Shown here: positions 45,965 to 55,161 of the stretch, in pieces | Layout of the letters: each line of letters begins with the position of its first letter | How positions within the stretch are numbered: position 1 is the stretch's first letter | From: a virus | Virus record (IMG/VR): IMGVR_UViG_3300037042_003896 | Location: 35,684 to 99,683 of that record | Reading direction: 5' to 3' (one strand) | DNA length: 64,000 bases | Notes under the pieces: generated by a model | Told to the model about the DNA's origin: nothing | Seen by the model: the letters and a program-made list of their open reading frames with translations, nothing else | Databases searched by the model: none | Program-made: the position numbers and the translations under genes

Positions 45965-47518
45965 TTAGAACTGAGGAATCTCTTCGATAAGAACGGTACG
46001 AGACAAATCCTCAATGAATACATCACAACGGTCTTTCATCCAAATCTCATATCCAGGGAACTTATTTGCAGAACTCATACCCTGTGATTTAGCAAAACCT
46101 AAGTGATGGCGAGTTCCATCAATATATCCCCAAGTCATTGAAGGAGCACCTTTCATCCTGACTTCACGAATGTTGTTTACCAATGAACCATCGCTCATAG
46201 GAGAAACATCAAACACCATGAATACAGGAGTTGATTTTTTATTCTGACCAAATTCCAGGTTTGACTGTGGAAGATCAAGTTCTTTCAAGTGAATAAGTTC
46301 AACACGACCAGTTTCACGAGTAACCATTGCATCAAACGCAAAGTTATAAGTGATGTGCTGTCCTTCTCCTTGCATATAACGATTTCCACTATCAGCCATA
46401 AACGTCAACCCTGAATTCAGAGCATCAGATTTAAGAGCCTGTTGAAATACATCAAACCCTGCTTCATTGGTATACATTTTAACCCTACGGTCTTTAACAT
46501 CAACACGCCTGTAGAAAAGATCACCAAATACTGAACGAATCAAATTTGCTGAGAACTCACCACGGTTATACTGAACAAGATTACCGTTATTACGCATACG
46601 ATGATAAACACCAGCAGACGTACGTTTCAGTTCCTGTTTGCTACCATTAGTTTTAACAGTACCAGGTTTGCTCCAAATCATACGCTTAACTTTCAGTTCA
46701 AGCATTGACTTACGCATCCAGAATTCAATAAACGGTTCCCATTTAACATCATTACGAGTTAAAGGAAGTTGATTCCTACGTTGAGGAGCATAGACAAGAA
46801 TATCTAAAGGTTTGCCCGAAGCATCAACCATCATTTTGTCATCAGCCCATTCAGTGATTTTGTGTTCGAAACCATAACCTGAACCCAAAGATTCAAACAT
46901 TGTGATTTGCTCACCCAAACGAGGAAGACCTAAGAGATCCTGATCGAATTCACCAATAGCAGCATCAACCATTTCAAGTTCGATACCTACTTGTAAGAAT
47001 GTAGAAGTTACGAAATCTACTTGTGGATTATCAGTAACCAACGTAAAGCTGTATAAATAACCCATATTCCAAGGAATAGGATCTTTTATAACATACCAAC
47101 GAGGACCATACTGACGTGAACCCACAGAAACAATAGCGTTCTTTGAGAATTCGTTAGTGTCCAATACCACCTGAAATTCCTGACCATCAACACCTGGCTT
47201 TTGTAAAGCGATAGTTGACGAAGGAATGTCAATGATTTTAGGAAATTTGTAAGGAACGGCTACTTGCCATTTCCAAGCATCACTATTATTATCAATGTAA
47301 TAAGGTGTGCTTTTGTTAATCATGTCAAGGAAATCATTACTGTACAACGAGCTCTGAGTATAGAGACTGATAATTTTCTTATCATAGTCTGCTGGCTCAG
47401 TGCTGTGGAATGACTCCAAGTGATTCGAATCTGTAAGTTTCCCTACTGCACGTTTGTCCATAGAGGCAACCCTAGCGTAGGTAAAACCAGTTAATCCTGG
47501 GATAGTTTGAATTGACAT
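45965..47518 (-). CDS. major capsid protein (HK97-like, crAss type)
   Basis: 517 residues. The protein begins MSIQTIPGLTGFTYARVASMDKRAVGKL and continues STEPADYDKKIISLYTQSSLYSNDFLDMI, the pattern I know from crAss-like capsid proteins. The body has the long helix and beta segments expected of this family (YLQVGIELEMVDAAIGEFDQDLLG, WEPFIEFWMRKSMLELKVKRMIW, VFQQALKSDALNSGLTFM), and the C terminus is MKDRCDVFIEDLSRTVLIEEIPQF. It follows the scaffold-like gene by 26 bases and precedes two hairpins. Codon use is richer in G and C than in most neighbours, as expected of a strongly expressed gene. Confidence 0.85.
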   Translation of the reverse strand: MSIQTIPGLTGFTYARVASMDKRAVGKLTDSNHLESFHSTEPADYDKKIISLYTQSSLYSNDFLDMINKSTPYYIDNNSDAWKWQVAVPYKFPKIIDIPSSTIALQKPGVDGQEFQVVLDTNEFSKNAIVSVGSRQYGPRWYVIKDPIPWNMGYLYSFTLVTDNPQVDFVTSTFLQVGIELEMVDAAIGEFDQDLLGLPRLGEQITMFESLGSGYGFEHKITEWADDKMMVDASGKPLDILVYAPQRRNQLPLTRNDVKWEPFIEFWMRKSMLELKVKRMIWSKPGTVKTNGSKQELKRTSAGVYHRMRNNGNLVQYNRGEFSANLIRSVFGDLFYRRVDVKDRRVKMYTNEAGFDVFQQALKSDALNSGLTFMADSGNRYMQGEGQHITYNFAFDAMVTRETGRVELIHLKELDLPQSNLEFGQNKKSTPVFMVFDVSPMSDGSLVNNIREVRMKGAPSMTWGYIDGTRHHLGFAKSQGMSSANKFPGYEIWMKDRCDVFIEDLSRTVLIEEIPQF

Positions 47519-47544
47519 TTTGTTACTTTTTGTTTGTTATTAAT

Positions 47545-48789
47545 TTATTGGAACCATGAATTCTGTTTACTCTGTGTATTAGTACTTCCTGTTTTAGATT
47601 TTGTTACTTGTCTGGCTACTTCACCGAAAAGCTCATTAGACTTCTTTGTAACACCTGTCCTTTGGATAGTAGATAATGTGGGATCTTTTTCTAAAATTTT
47701 AAGAAGCAGAGCAAGTTTTACTTTCGTTGCATGATTCTCAGGTCTTTTCATTTCCAAAATAGCACGATCAAAATCGGTCAACGTTTCTCCAGATGCGGTT
47801 TTATATTTATCTACCAACAGGAAGTCTTGTAGTTCACTTGCTAATTTTGGATTGATAGGAATACCATCAAACTCTTTTGTTTTCAGTTTCTCTTGAATGA
47901 TAGACTGAACGTTTTGTATGTATTGATTCTTGTATGTTGTCTTTTGTTGCAATTCACGTTCTGCAACAGCTTCCATTTGTTGAAGTTTAGCAGCTTCTTT
48001 TTTAACTAAGACCTTATGATGTTTTATTGCTACTGTTTCCAGGTCACCATAATTTTTAAGTCGTTCAATTTCTGTTGTAACATCCTCAGGTTCAAATCCT
48101 TGGTCAGTTAATGCTTGTTTCAGAACAATGGTCTGATTCATTTCATCAGTAAGATCTAATTCTGCAAAACTTGTTACATTATTATATACACCAAAATATT
48201 CTTTAGGATTTACTCCTTTAACAAATATGGCATCAAATGCATTTTGATAGTCTTCACCAAATTGTGCAATGAAATTATTTACCACTTCAATTGCACCTTT
48301 TTTCTTTTCTGCATTAAATTTTTCAAGAAAATCTTCAGCAGTATTAATAGGTGTATCTTCTTCCGTATCATCTTCATTAGTGAAGACACCTAGTTTATAA
48401 AGATCTCGTGATAGTGCAGTGAATTGAGAAACTTGTTCTTCTTCTTCTTCAGATTCTTCAGTCTTAGGTAAAGGTTTTGTAATTACAAGATCTTCTTCAT
48501 CTTCCTCATTATCATCTCCTAAGAAATTAGAAATAAGACTCTGACCACTTGTATCTTCTTCTTCACCTTCAATCTTTTGAACAATCTCTTTGCCTTTAGG
48601 GCGTTTATTACTAGGTGGGTCAATTGTGTCTTCCACTTCCTTAATAATAGGTTTTACCTCATCAGGATTACTTGTGGAAGTTTCTGGACTCATTAAGTCA
48701 TTTAAGAGTTCAGCGTTTCCTAATCCCATTTCCATAGTATTTTCAATACTAAAGTTTCCAAATGATGGACTATCTAAATTATCAGCCAT
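47545..48789 (-). CDS. acidic scaffold-like protein
   Basis: 414 residues. The first about 145 residues are extremely acidic and low in complexity (VKPIIKEVEDTIDP, GEEEDTSGQ, GDDNEEDEEDLV, ESEEEEEQV). The rest is helical and charged (YKNQYIQNVQSIIQEKLKTKEFDGIP, FDRAILEMKRPENHATKVKLALLLKILEKD). The tail is polar (TKSKTGSTNTQSKQNSWFQ). Composition and position between portal and major capsid protein are those of a scaffolding protein in crAss-like phages. A 111-base gap with an AATGCTATATTAT motif lies upstream, so the scaffold and capsid genes may have their own promoter. Confidence 0.65.
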   Translation of the reverse strand: MADNLDSPSFGNFSIENTMEMGLGNAELLNDLMSPETSTSNPDEVKPIIKEVEDTIDPPSNKRPKGKEIVQKIEGEEEDTSGQSLISNFLGDDNEEDEEDLVITKPLPKTEESEEEEEQVSQFTALSRDLYKLGVFTNEDDTEEDTPINTAEDFLEKFNAEKKKGAIEVVNNFIAQFGEDYQNAFDAIFVKGVNPKEYFGVYNNVTSFAELDLTDEMNQTIVLKQALTDQGFEPEDVTTEIERLKNYGDLETVAIKHHKVLVKKEAAKLQQMEAVAERELQQKTTYKNQYIQNVQSIIQEKLKTKEFDGIPINPKLASELQDFLLVDKYKTASGETLTDFDRAILEMKRPENHATKVKLALLLKILEKDPTLSTIQRTGVTKKSNELFGEVARQVTKSKTGSTNTQSKQNSWFQ

Positions 48790-48885
48790 ATGTAGTTATT
48801 TTAAAAATATTGGTTTACAATGTAAAAATATAACAATTCTAATTACAATTAACAAATTTGATTGACAAAATGCTTATTTTTGTAG

Positions 48886-48898
48886 ATAATATAGCATT
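48886..48898 (-). promoter_or_regulatory. AATGCTATATTAT motif in front of the scaffold-capsid genes
   Basis: A 13-base motif, read on the minus strand just after the portal stop and about 97 bases before the scaffold-gene ATG. The identical 13-mer occurs at 55570-55582 on the plus strand, and near copies occur at 57370-57382 and 56462-56474. It contains an extended -10-like TGCTATATT. Promoter or operator function is inferred only from recurrence in gaps. Confidence 0.4.
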
Positions 48899-48900
48899 AA

Positions 48901-51495
48901 TTATTTTTTCTTACTTGCAGATTTTGCTCTACCCTTTGCGTTTTCTCTTGCAATAGCAAGATCATTTGCTTGATTTTCACGATCTACTTGTAATCGTTCT
49001 CTTTCTAATTGTAATTTCTGTAGAGCTTGAGAATTCTTTGATTGAATTTCTGACATTTTAAGTTGATAATCTTTCGAAGCTTTATTCAAATCATTGTCAA
49101 GTCTACTCATTTCAAGTACATCAGGGATAGCATTATTATTAGCATCTTCACCTTCCACCTTACCAAATCCTGTAGCCTGAATAATAGCAATTTCTTTTTT
49201 GCTAATTCTATCAAGTTCTTTCTGATAATTATCATTTGCAACTTGCTCCTGATGTTGTTGTGCTTGCTGTTGTAATTGTGCCTGTGCCTGTTGTTGCTGT
49301 TGTTCCAACTGCTGTTGTGCTTGTTGTTGTTGCTGTTCTTGTGCAGCTATCTGTCTGTCTCTCAAACCTTTAAAGGTTTTTTTCATTGCCCTTGTTGATT
49401 TGGTAGAATAAAGTTCAATGATATCATAGAGTGATCCACCATTCTGAATAACAGCTTGTGAGAGTTGACGTAACTCATTAAACATTTGTGTATCTTCAGG
49501 ACGATTTGTTAAGAATACTTTAAGATCACGGAATCTAATATCTGAACCATTCACTTGTACAAATGCAGATTCTCCTTCTGATGTAATATATGAAAGGGTT
49601 GATTGTGGCTTACTACTTTCTACATAAAGGGCAGCATCAATAACTGCCTGATATAATTGCCCTAATACATACTCGTGAGCAACGAATAGAGGCTCTGTCT
49701 GCGAATAACTTTGTTGCATGGCAGTATTGGTCCCTGTAGCAGATTCACTCGCTGAGATGGAGCCCATGCGCTGTTTAGACATACCTACAAGTTCCCAACA
49801 CTCATTCTTCATTTGTTGTGCTAATGTATAACGAGATTGGATTTCTTGTGTTCTGGTTAAATCTATATCTCTAAATTGATTAAACCCTGATGGACTTTTT
49901 AAATTCTCAGGACTATCATCAATAAATACTACTCCTCTATTACGTGCTTCTAATTCCCACATATCTAATGCATCTTGTGCATCTCCATCTTTTGGAACAG
50001 GAATATGTCTAATAGATGTTAAATACACCTTTCCTATTTCTTTTTCAAGAAGTTTGTAAAGTTGATTCATACATACATTATATATCACCTGAAAAGGTTT
50101 CATGAGATCAACAAGACTTCTGGCTTCTGTATTCTTCACTTCATACGTTGTTCCTATAATAGGACAATAGGTTAGAAGTTTAAATGGTTTAATATGATAG
50201 ATATCTGGACCAATTTTAATTCCTTGATACCATTGATTAATCCATCCCCATTCAAGACTTTGTTGTGTTGGTATAGTTCCTGATTTATAATTTTCATCAA
50301 CAAGAATTGATTGCTCATTTCCCATTTCATCTTCATAAATCAATTTACCTATTTTCTTTTTAGAAAGCCAATAGCCTCTTACCACTACATATTTATATCC
50401 AAAGGAAGAAACATTTGATGTTAATCCTAAGAAGTCTTTAAGTCCATCATTGTTCTCTTTCATTTCACTTTCAATCATCATTCTTGTTTGTAAAACAAGT
50501 GGATCAAAAGTATCATACACTACAGAATCTGTACCAGGAGTGACATCTGGATTTCCAAGATTGGATTCACGAACATTTATAAGTCCATAGTCTTGAAGAG
50601 AAGAACGTAAGTGATCTATTTCTTCCTTAGTAAGATCTGGAATACTTTCAATAATTTCTGAAAGTTCCATAACTTGCACCATACCAGCAGCATAGGCTCC
50701 CTGTGCTCTACCTGTTGGATCTGAAATCCATTTCCTATCAGGTGTTGTAAGAAACCAAGTGTTCTTAGGGTTAGCCACTTCTATGTTAAATCCAAGTTTT
50801 GAATTGTCCTCATAGATATGATAAAACTCTCTGGCTGAAATTAGAAGATCCCTAAAGGTGTCTTCACTCTTTTCTTTTAAATTAAATTCAGCTTTCTGAC
50901 AAGTTAAGACATGATTTCCCCATTTTTCTGCAACAGATGTATAAGAATTTAATTCATCCTTAACTTCCTCCATTGTTAGTTTCTGTAAATCTTCTTCTGA
51001 AATTTCAGCTCCTTCCATTGCTGCCTTTTCAAGAATCTTTTGTTTAGCTTCTTGAAGCACATACTCCTGAAGAATCTGTGTTTTAAATTCTAATTCTTCA
51101 GACTGACTATCATCATCAAATGCCTTCACCCTAAATGTATCAGGTCTTTTTGATATTTCCCCAATCAATTCATTTATAGGAGTAGTAATTATAGAATAAT
51201 GTTTTACATATGCAGGAAGTTCAATATCTGCTTGTAACATTTCTGTAAAGCTCTTAACCTCAGGCTCTTGGTAAAAATCTTCCATTCTAAGAATCCCCTT
51301 CATAAGATCGTAATTCTTAACGAAGGTGTCCCTGTTCTTTACATATTCGGCATAAGCCTTATTTGAAAAGTAATCCATAGTGTTTTTCACCCAACTCTCA
51401 TCTTGTTTTTCTTTGTCAGTCTTAAACTGATCAGGAAAAATATTGAGATAGGCATACCGTATGGTAGCGTCTTTTGTATATCTAATGATTGCCAT
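48901..51495 (-). CDS. portal protein (crAss type)
   Basis: 864 residues. The N terminus is MAIIRYTKDATIRYAYLNIFPDQFKTDKEKQDESW. Then comes the portal body (PINELIGEISKRPDTFRVKAFDDDS, DLLISAREFYHIYE, WISDPTGRAQGAYAAG, NVCMNQLYKLLEKEIGK, AQQMKNECWELVGMSKQRMGSIS, TNTAMQQSYSQTEPLFVAHEYVL). Residues about 717-755 are nearly all Gln and Ala, followed by a charged coiled coil and a basic C terminus (KGRAKSASKKK). Its start overlaps the TerL stop. The portal ring at the unique vertex takes in DNA with TerL and holds the neck and tail. Length and order match crAss-like portals. Confidence 0.85.
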   Translation of the reverse strand: MAIIRYTKDATIRYAYLNIFPDQFKTDKEKQDESWVKNTMDYFSNKAYAEYVKNRDTFVKNYDLMKGILRMEDFYQEPEVKSFTEMLQADIELPAYVKHYSIITTPINELIGEISKRPDTFRVKAFDDDSQSEELEFKTQILQEYVLQEAKQKILEKAAMEGAEISEEDLQKLTMEEVKDELNSYTSVAEKWGNHVLTCQKAEFNLKEKSEDTFRDLLISAREFYHIYEDNSKLGFNIEVANPKNTWFLTTPDRKWISDPTGRAQGAYAAGMVQVMELSEIIESIPDLTKEEIDHLRSSLQDYGLINVRESNLGNPDVTPGTDSVVYDTFDPLVLQTRMMIESEMKENNDGLKDFLGLTSNVSSFGYKYVVVRGYWLSKKKIGKLIYEDEMGNEQSILVDENYKSGTIPTQQSLEWGWINQWYQGIKIGPDIYHIKPFKLLTYCPIIGTTYEVKNTEARSLVDLMKPFQVIYNVCMNQLYKLLEKEIGKVYLTSIRHIPVPKDGDAQDALDMWELEARNRGVVFIDDSPENLKSPSGFNQFRDIDLTRTQEIQSRYTLAQQMKNECWELVGMSKQRMGSISASESATGTNTAMQQSYSQTEPLFVAHEYVLGQLYQAVIDAALYVESSKPQSTLSYITSEGESAFVQVNGSDIRFRDLKVFLTNRPEDTQMFNELRQLSQAVIQNGGSLYDIIELYSTKSTRAMKKTFKGLRDRQIAAQEQQQQQAQQQLEQQQQQAQAQLQQQAQQHQEQVANDNYQKELDRISKKEIAIIQATGFGKVEGEDANNNAIPDVLEMSRLDNDLNKASKDYQLKMSEIQSKNSQALQKLQLERERLQVDRENQANDLAIARENAKGRAKSASKKK

Positions 51496-53516
51496 TATGT
51501 AAATAATTTTTGTTTTTTTCTATTAAATAATCCTCGTGATTCTGTGAACAATGGGTTCTTAGCTCGGTTTGCTGATAGAGATTTTATTCGTCCATCACCA
51601 CTCCCCCCTACTCTACCCATAATAGGATCCATCTTAATTGCTTGAGCTATAGCTAGTTCTGCTGCAACAATACGGTCAAAGTTTCCCTGATCATTATACT
51701 GAATGGTTTCTTCTAATAATACAGGATCAAGAATTCTACTCACTCCTATTACCTCTCTTATAACCTTACCATTCTCATCAGTTTCCTTATATACAGTTTC
51801 TTCCTGATATTTTTTATAACAATTGTGCAAATAATCAATAATCTTTTGTGCACTTCTATGTAATCCAAACTCACGTTTAACTGTAGTGTTAGGAACAATC
51901 TCTAATAACCATTCAGGTTGTTTTTCAAGATAGTGAGAATCTCCCTTAGCCTTCATATATTCTATAAAGGAAATATCATCATTCTCACATAGAGTTCTTG
52001 CATTATAATATTTAATAAGGAGTCTTGCCTGTTCTTCCCAAACTTCTTTTTTATCAGGACGTGCACAATAAGATGCTACAAACATATCCTGATACTTTTC
52101 TCCCATTATATCATGCATACGTTTATATATGTATACAGATCCTAAGGACGAACTATATGCAGCCTTTCCTTGTCTATAAGGGTCAACTCCTGCTGTATAT
52201 AATCCATAAGGAGGACTCTCAACAGGAAACTCATAAATCACAATTGGAGCATCCTTATTATCACTATTCTTAAGTGGGAAGTTTGTAATTGGTAACTTGT
52301 CTGTAAACTCATGTGAAACTGCTCCTTCATTTTGAAACAAGATTACAGGAATTCCTGTACGTTCTTGTTGTAACAATTTGGACTTCTGACGTTTAGCAGC
52401 CTCAATATCAAAAATGTTTGTGTCTTCATTTAAAAATATATCATCCACTTCTTTTGGATAGTACATTTTCTCTTTTAAATAAGCTATACGATCTCCAGCT
52501 TTCTTTAATCTTTCCAGATTTGTGTCTGTAATCTGTGTAGCTTTCTCTTCATTAGATACCAACATAGGTACATCATACAAAGGACTGCCTGTATCTGATT
52601 CCAAAAATGTTCCAAGCGTAGAAGGCTCTTTAGCCTCCATCCTATATTTATTCGATAGAAATAATCCATGTACCCTATTTTCATCCTTGCTGTTATTATA
52701 AGTAAGAAAATTAAAATTGTCAACATCGAACATAAGACTCTTAGCATCCATAAATCTCTTCATGTCACCACCTGTTCCTGTAAGGATTGGAGAACATCCC
52801 CATCCATAAGGTGTGGTGAAACCAGGAACAGCAGCTTGGAAACCTCTCAAGAAGTTTCCTTTTCCTATTTCATCTATTATAAGTTTTCTGGGTTTTGTAC
52901 CAGCAATAGCTTCTTCATTATTACCTTCATCAAGATTTCGAATAAGTATCTGTGAAAAAGGAATACGTTCACCTGCTCTTGTTTTAATACCAAGTGTAAC
53001 CTGATTCTTCCAATTATCTTCAACTCTTTGCCATCTCCAGGCTTCAGGAATAAAGTTTAATCCTTTATCAAGTTTGTCTGTAATTAGCTTTATATCAGGA
53101 GCATTCAAACCAGCTATAATATTCTGGGAGTTCTCATCAAACGTGGCTCCCCATCCTATATATGAAGCCTCAATAACGCTCTTTGCAAAACGTCTAATGC
53201 CAAGAATAACTAATCCTTTCCTTTCTTGATGTGCCCTATCTATCTCGTTTGTGACAATCCATTCATTATCTCTTAATAACGGATTTGCATATTTCTGTGC
53301 TATTCTTCCTCGCTCATCTATAATATCAACCTCTGTATGCCAAATATTTAAATGCCAATATAAGAAGGGATTTATATACACCCCATTCATCATAAACCCA
53401 TTTATACATAATTCTTTATGAAATTCAAAGAACGCTTTATGTTCATCTGACTCTCTATCTGGAATTCGTTTTTGATTTATGAACCAATCTTTATAATCTA
53501 TAGTCTCTAATATCAT
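51495..53516 (-). CDS. terL: terminase large subunit
   Basis: 673 residues. It has an ATPase with a variant Walker A (GIRRFAKS, 106-113), Walker B with catalytic Glu (KLIIDEIGK, 211-219) and a coupling region SPILTGTGGDM (242-252). A nuclease domain follows, starting at AGVDPYRQGKA (first acidic residue D445), with further acidic residues near 518-520 and near the C terminus. The tail is basic (NRAKNPLFTESRGLFNRKKQK). It cuts and pumps DNA into the prohead through the portal, whose gene follows with an overlapping start. The start (ATG at 53516) overlaps the stop of the 111-residue gene by four bases (ATGA), which fixes it. Confidence 0.92.
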   Translation of the reverse strand: MILETIDYKDWFINQKRIPDRESDEHKAFFEFHKELCINGFMMNGVYINPFLYWHLNIWHTEVDIIDERGRIAQKYANPLLRDNEWIVTNEIDRAHQERKGLVILGIRRFAKSVIEASYIGWGATFDENSQNIIAGLNAPDIKLITDKLDKGLNFIPEAWRWQRVEDNWKNQVTLGIKTRAGERIPFSQILIRNLDEGNNEEAIAGTKPRKLIIDEIGKGNFLRGFQAAVPGFTTPYGWGCSPILTGTGGDMKRFMDAKSLMFDVDNFNFLTYNNSKDENRVHGLFLSNKYRMEAKEPSTLGTFLESDTGSPLYDVPMLVSNEEKATQITDTNLERLKKAGDRIAYLKEKMYYPKEVDDIFLNEDTNIFDIEAAKRQKSKLLQQERTGIPVILFQNEGAVSHEFTDKLPITNFPLKNSDNKDAPIVIYEFPVESPPYGLYTAGVDPYRQGKAAYSSSLGSVYIYKRMHDIMGEKYQDMFVASYCARPDKKEVWEEQARLLIKYYNARTLCENDDISFIEYMKAKGDSHYLEKQPEWLLEIVPNTTVKREFGLHRSAQKIIDYLHNCYKKYQEETVYKETDENGKVIREVIGVSRILDPVLLEETIQYNDQGNFDRIVAAELAIAQAIKMDPIMGRVGGSGDGRIKSLSANRAKNPLFTESRGLFNRKKQKLFT

Positions 53517-53848
53517 TTTCTACTCTTTAAGAAGTCTTCAGCCATAGAACCTAGTCCTACACCACCTCTCACTTCTATCTTTGCTTCTTCCTTCTTACGT
53601 AGATTATCTACCACCTCAAGAAGGGCAAGATAGTTTTTCATTGTTTCCTGTATAAACTTTCCCTGACTCTCAATTGAGGCAATCACCATAGGAAGCAATC
53701 CTCCTTTAGCTGTTGGCTTCCATTCAATTCTATCCTTTAATGTGTGTAATGGATTTGCATCCACATACATTTTCCAAGAGGAGAGTTGTTCTTCAGCCCA
53801 ATCAAGTTCCGTATTAATATATGTAGTTTTATTCGTAGTCTTCGCCAT
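53513..53848 (-). CDS. small protein directly upstream of TerL, possible terminase small subunit
   Basis: 111 residues: KTTYINTELDWAEEQLSSWKMYVDANPLHTLKDRIEWK, then TAKGGLLPMVIASIESQGKFIQETMKNYLALLEVVDNLRKKEEAK, then a Gly-rich end. It is mostly helical with a likely coiled-coil segment at about 62-95. Translational overlap with terL makes a packaging-related role attractive. However, I see no clear helix-turn-helix, so the small-terminase idea rests on position alone. Confidence 0.45.
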   Translation of the reverse strand: MAKTTNKTTYINTELDWAEEQLSSWKMYVDANPLHTLKDRIEWKPTAKGGLLPMVIASIESQGKFIQETMKNYLALLEVVDNLRKKEEAKIEVRGGVGLGSMAEDFLKSRK

Positions 53849-54107
53849 ATAGGTCTTCCTTTAATAATGCATTAAGATTCATTCCATCCTTTATAATAAG
53901 TTCTATGTTGTCTTCATGAGGAATATCAAACTCTAATTCAGCACTATATTTGGTTAGGGCAAACAACATCTCTTTGTCTGATAAAGACCAAAGATCATAC
54001 CCATCCAATGCTGTAGATAAATGTTTTCCCATATTATAACTGGGATATTTAGCATGTAATGCCTCTATCACCTTTATCACCTTATTATAAGGTTGTGTCT
54101 TTTTCAT
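53829..54107 (-). CDS. conserved small protein of the packaging region, unknown
   Basis: 92 residues, helical with an acidic C terminus (YPSYNMGKHLSTALDGYDLWSLSDKEMLFALTKYSAELEFDIPHEDNIELII). Its last 20 bases overlap the next gene and it starts 3 bases after the previous stop, so it belongs to a tightly coupled string of small genes leading into terL. I do not recognise a family. Its spacing of DLW-LSDKE and LEFDIPHED motifs suggests a small helical regulator or adaptor. Confidence 0.55.
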   Translation of the reverse strand: MKKTQPYNKVIKVIEALHAKYPSYNMGKHLSTALDGYDLWSLSDKEMLFALTKYSAELEFDIPHEDNIELIIKDGMNLNALLKEDLYGEDYE

Positions 54108-54110
54108 AAT

Positions 54111-54299
54111 TTACAGCATAATTCCTGCACCCTTTGCAGAGAGTTTTGCTACAGCATCCTTTATAATAGAATGTAGAAGCGTTTGAATCTGTGAATTAGC
54201 TATTTTTTGTGTAGTTTCGTCAATTCCTGGTGTGGCACATAATGCTGCCAACCTCTCTATTAACATCATTGCGTCTTGTGTAGTTTGGTTATTTGTCAT
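54111..54299 (-). CDS. 62-residue helical protein, unknown
   Basis: A small amphipathic protein (TTQDAMMLIERLAALCATPGIDETTQKIANSQIQTLLHSIIKDAVAKLSAKGAGIML), probably two helices joined at PG. It overlaps the preceding stop by four bases (ATGA) and ends 3 bases before the next start. Coupling to the neighbouring genes is the main support. No function can be assigned. Confidence 0.55.
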   Translation of the reverse strand: MTNNQTTQDAMMLIERLAALCATPGIDETTQKIANSQIQTLLHSIIKDAVAKLSAKGAGIML

Positions 54300-54541
54300 A
54301 TTAGTTGGTTTATGTCGTCATCTGATAAAATATTTTCTTCGCCTTCAGGAATAAATCCTACCACTTCTGGGTCCATATATTCCACTCTAACAATAAGGTT
54401 CATTACATCCTGATCTTGATTGGCAATTCCTACAATATCAACGTAATTAGCCCCCTCCTGATAGAGTTCTTCGAGCGTTTTTATAAATGGTTCCAAAGGA
54501 ATCTTCTGTAATACCACTTGGTTATTCTTCTTTTTCATCAT
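54296..54541 (-). CDS. 81-residue acidic protein, unknown
   Basis: The N terminus is basic (MMKKKNNQVVLQKIPL), followed by a helix (EPFIKTLEELYQEGANYVDIVGI) and an acidic C-terminal half (MDPEVVGFIPEGEENILSDDDINQLI). It overlaps the zinc-ribbon gene upstream by 20 bases and the 62-residue gene downstream by 4. This small gene recurs upstream of terminase genes in my memory of crAss-like genomes, but I have no function for it. Confidence 0.55.
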   Translation of the reverse strand: MMKKKNNQVVLQKIPLEPFIKTLEELYQEGANYVDIVGIANQDQDVMNLIVRVEYMDPEVVGFIPEGEENILSDDDINQLI

Positions 54542-54821
54542 CGTCTTGTGTTATTTCGTGTTCCTGTTTCTTCGTTAATACTGCCTTCCAATAATCCATA
54601 GGACATTTGCAAGAAAGACATTTGGTTTTAGCACTCAATGTACATCCACATCGTGTACAATAATCATCTGGACGCATAGAGGATTTTAAATGTTTGGAAT
54701 GATGTTCACACGCATTGCACATTTCCATTCTCTCATTCCCTACAACACCTATTAATTCCTTTATATCAGAAGGAGGAATTAATTTGTTTCTCCACCCTTC
54801 ATATAATTCATTAATCTTCAT
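54522..54821 (-). CDS. zinc-ribbon protein
   Basis: 99 residues with eight Cys in metal-binding spacing: CNACEHHSKH, then YCTRCGCTLSAKTKCLSCKCP followed by MDYWKAV. The CxxC / CxxCxC / CxxCxCP arrangement is that of a small treble-clef or zinc-ribbon family found in many Bacteroidetes phages. The C terminus is charged (KKQEHEITQDDDEKEE). It overlaps both neighbours. It could be a nucleic-acid-binding accessory factor of packaging or late transcription; that is inference. Confidence 0.65.
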   Translation of the reverse strand: MKINELYEGWRNKLIPPSDIKELIGVVGNERMEMCNACEHHSKHLKSSMRPDDYCTRCGCTLSAKTKCLSCKCPMDYWKAVLTKKQEHEITQDDDEKEE

Positions 54822-55161
54822 GGAGTTTTGATTTTAATAATTCTATATTCTTTGTTGTTGAAATTAGTTTTAATTCTGCAGCCTTTTTCTTCTGGCTTGA
54901 ACTGTCAAGATTTGAAATAACATCCTCACAATTCTTCTTCTGTAAAAGCAGACTCTTCACCTTATATCCTGCCTTCTTCTTATTAAACCAAAACTTCCCA
55001 AATCCAGAAAACTCAAGACTATCGTTTGTGTCCAAAGCACTACGTGCCACGTTAAACTGATGATTAACCACTTCCTCAATTATCCTTTCAGAAATCATCA
55101 TCTTCACAGAGAGCTTACGAATAAGCCATTCCTTAATTGATAGACTTACTGGCTTCTCCAT
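54811..55161 (-). CDS. HU/IHF-like DNA-binding protein
   Basis: 116 residues. SLSIKEWLIRKLSVKMMISERIIEEVVNHQFNVARSALDTNDSLEFSGFGKFWFNKKKAGYK follows the HU/IHF plan: two helices, then the beta turn LEFSGFGKFWF and a basic strand. The usual long DNA-bending arm is replaced by a C-terminal coiled coil (KKNCEDVISNLDSSSQKKKAAELKLISTTKNIELLKSK). crAss-like phages commonly encode two IHF-like subunits; the other here is at 35696-36175. Its first codons overlap the winged-helix gene by 29 bases. Confidence 0.65.
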   Translation of the reverse strand: MEKPVSLSIKEWLIRKLSVKMMISERIIEEVVNHQFNVARSALDTNDSLEFSGFGKFWFNKKKAGYKVKSLLLQKKNCEDVISNLDSSSQKKKAAELKLISTTKNIELLKSKLHED

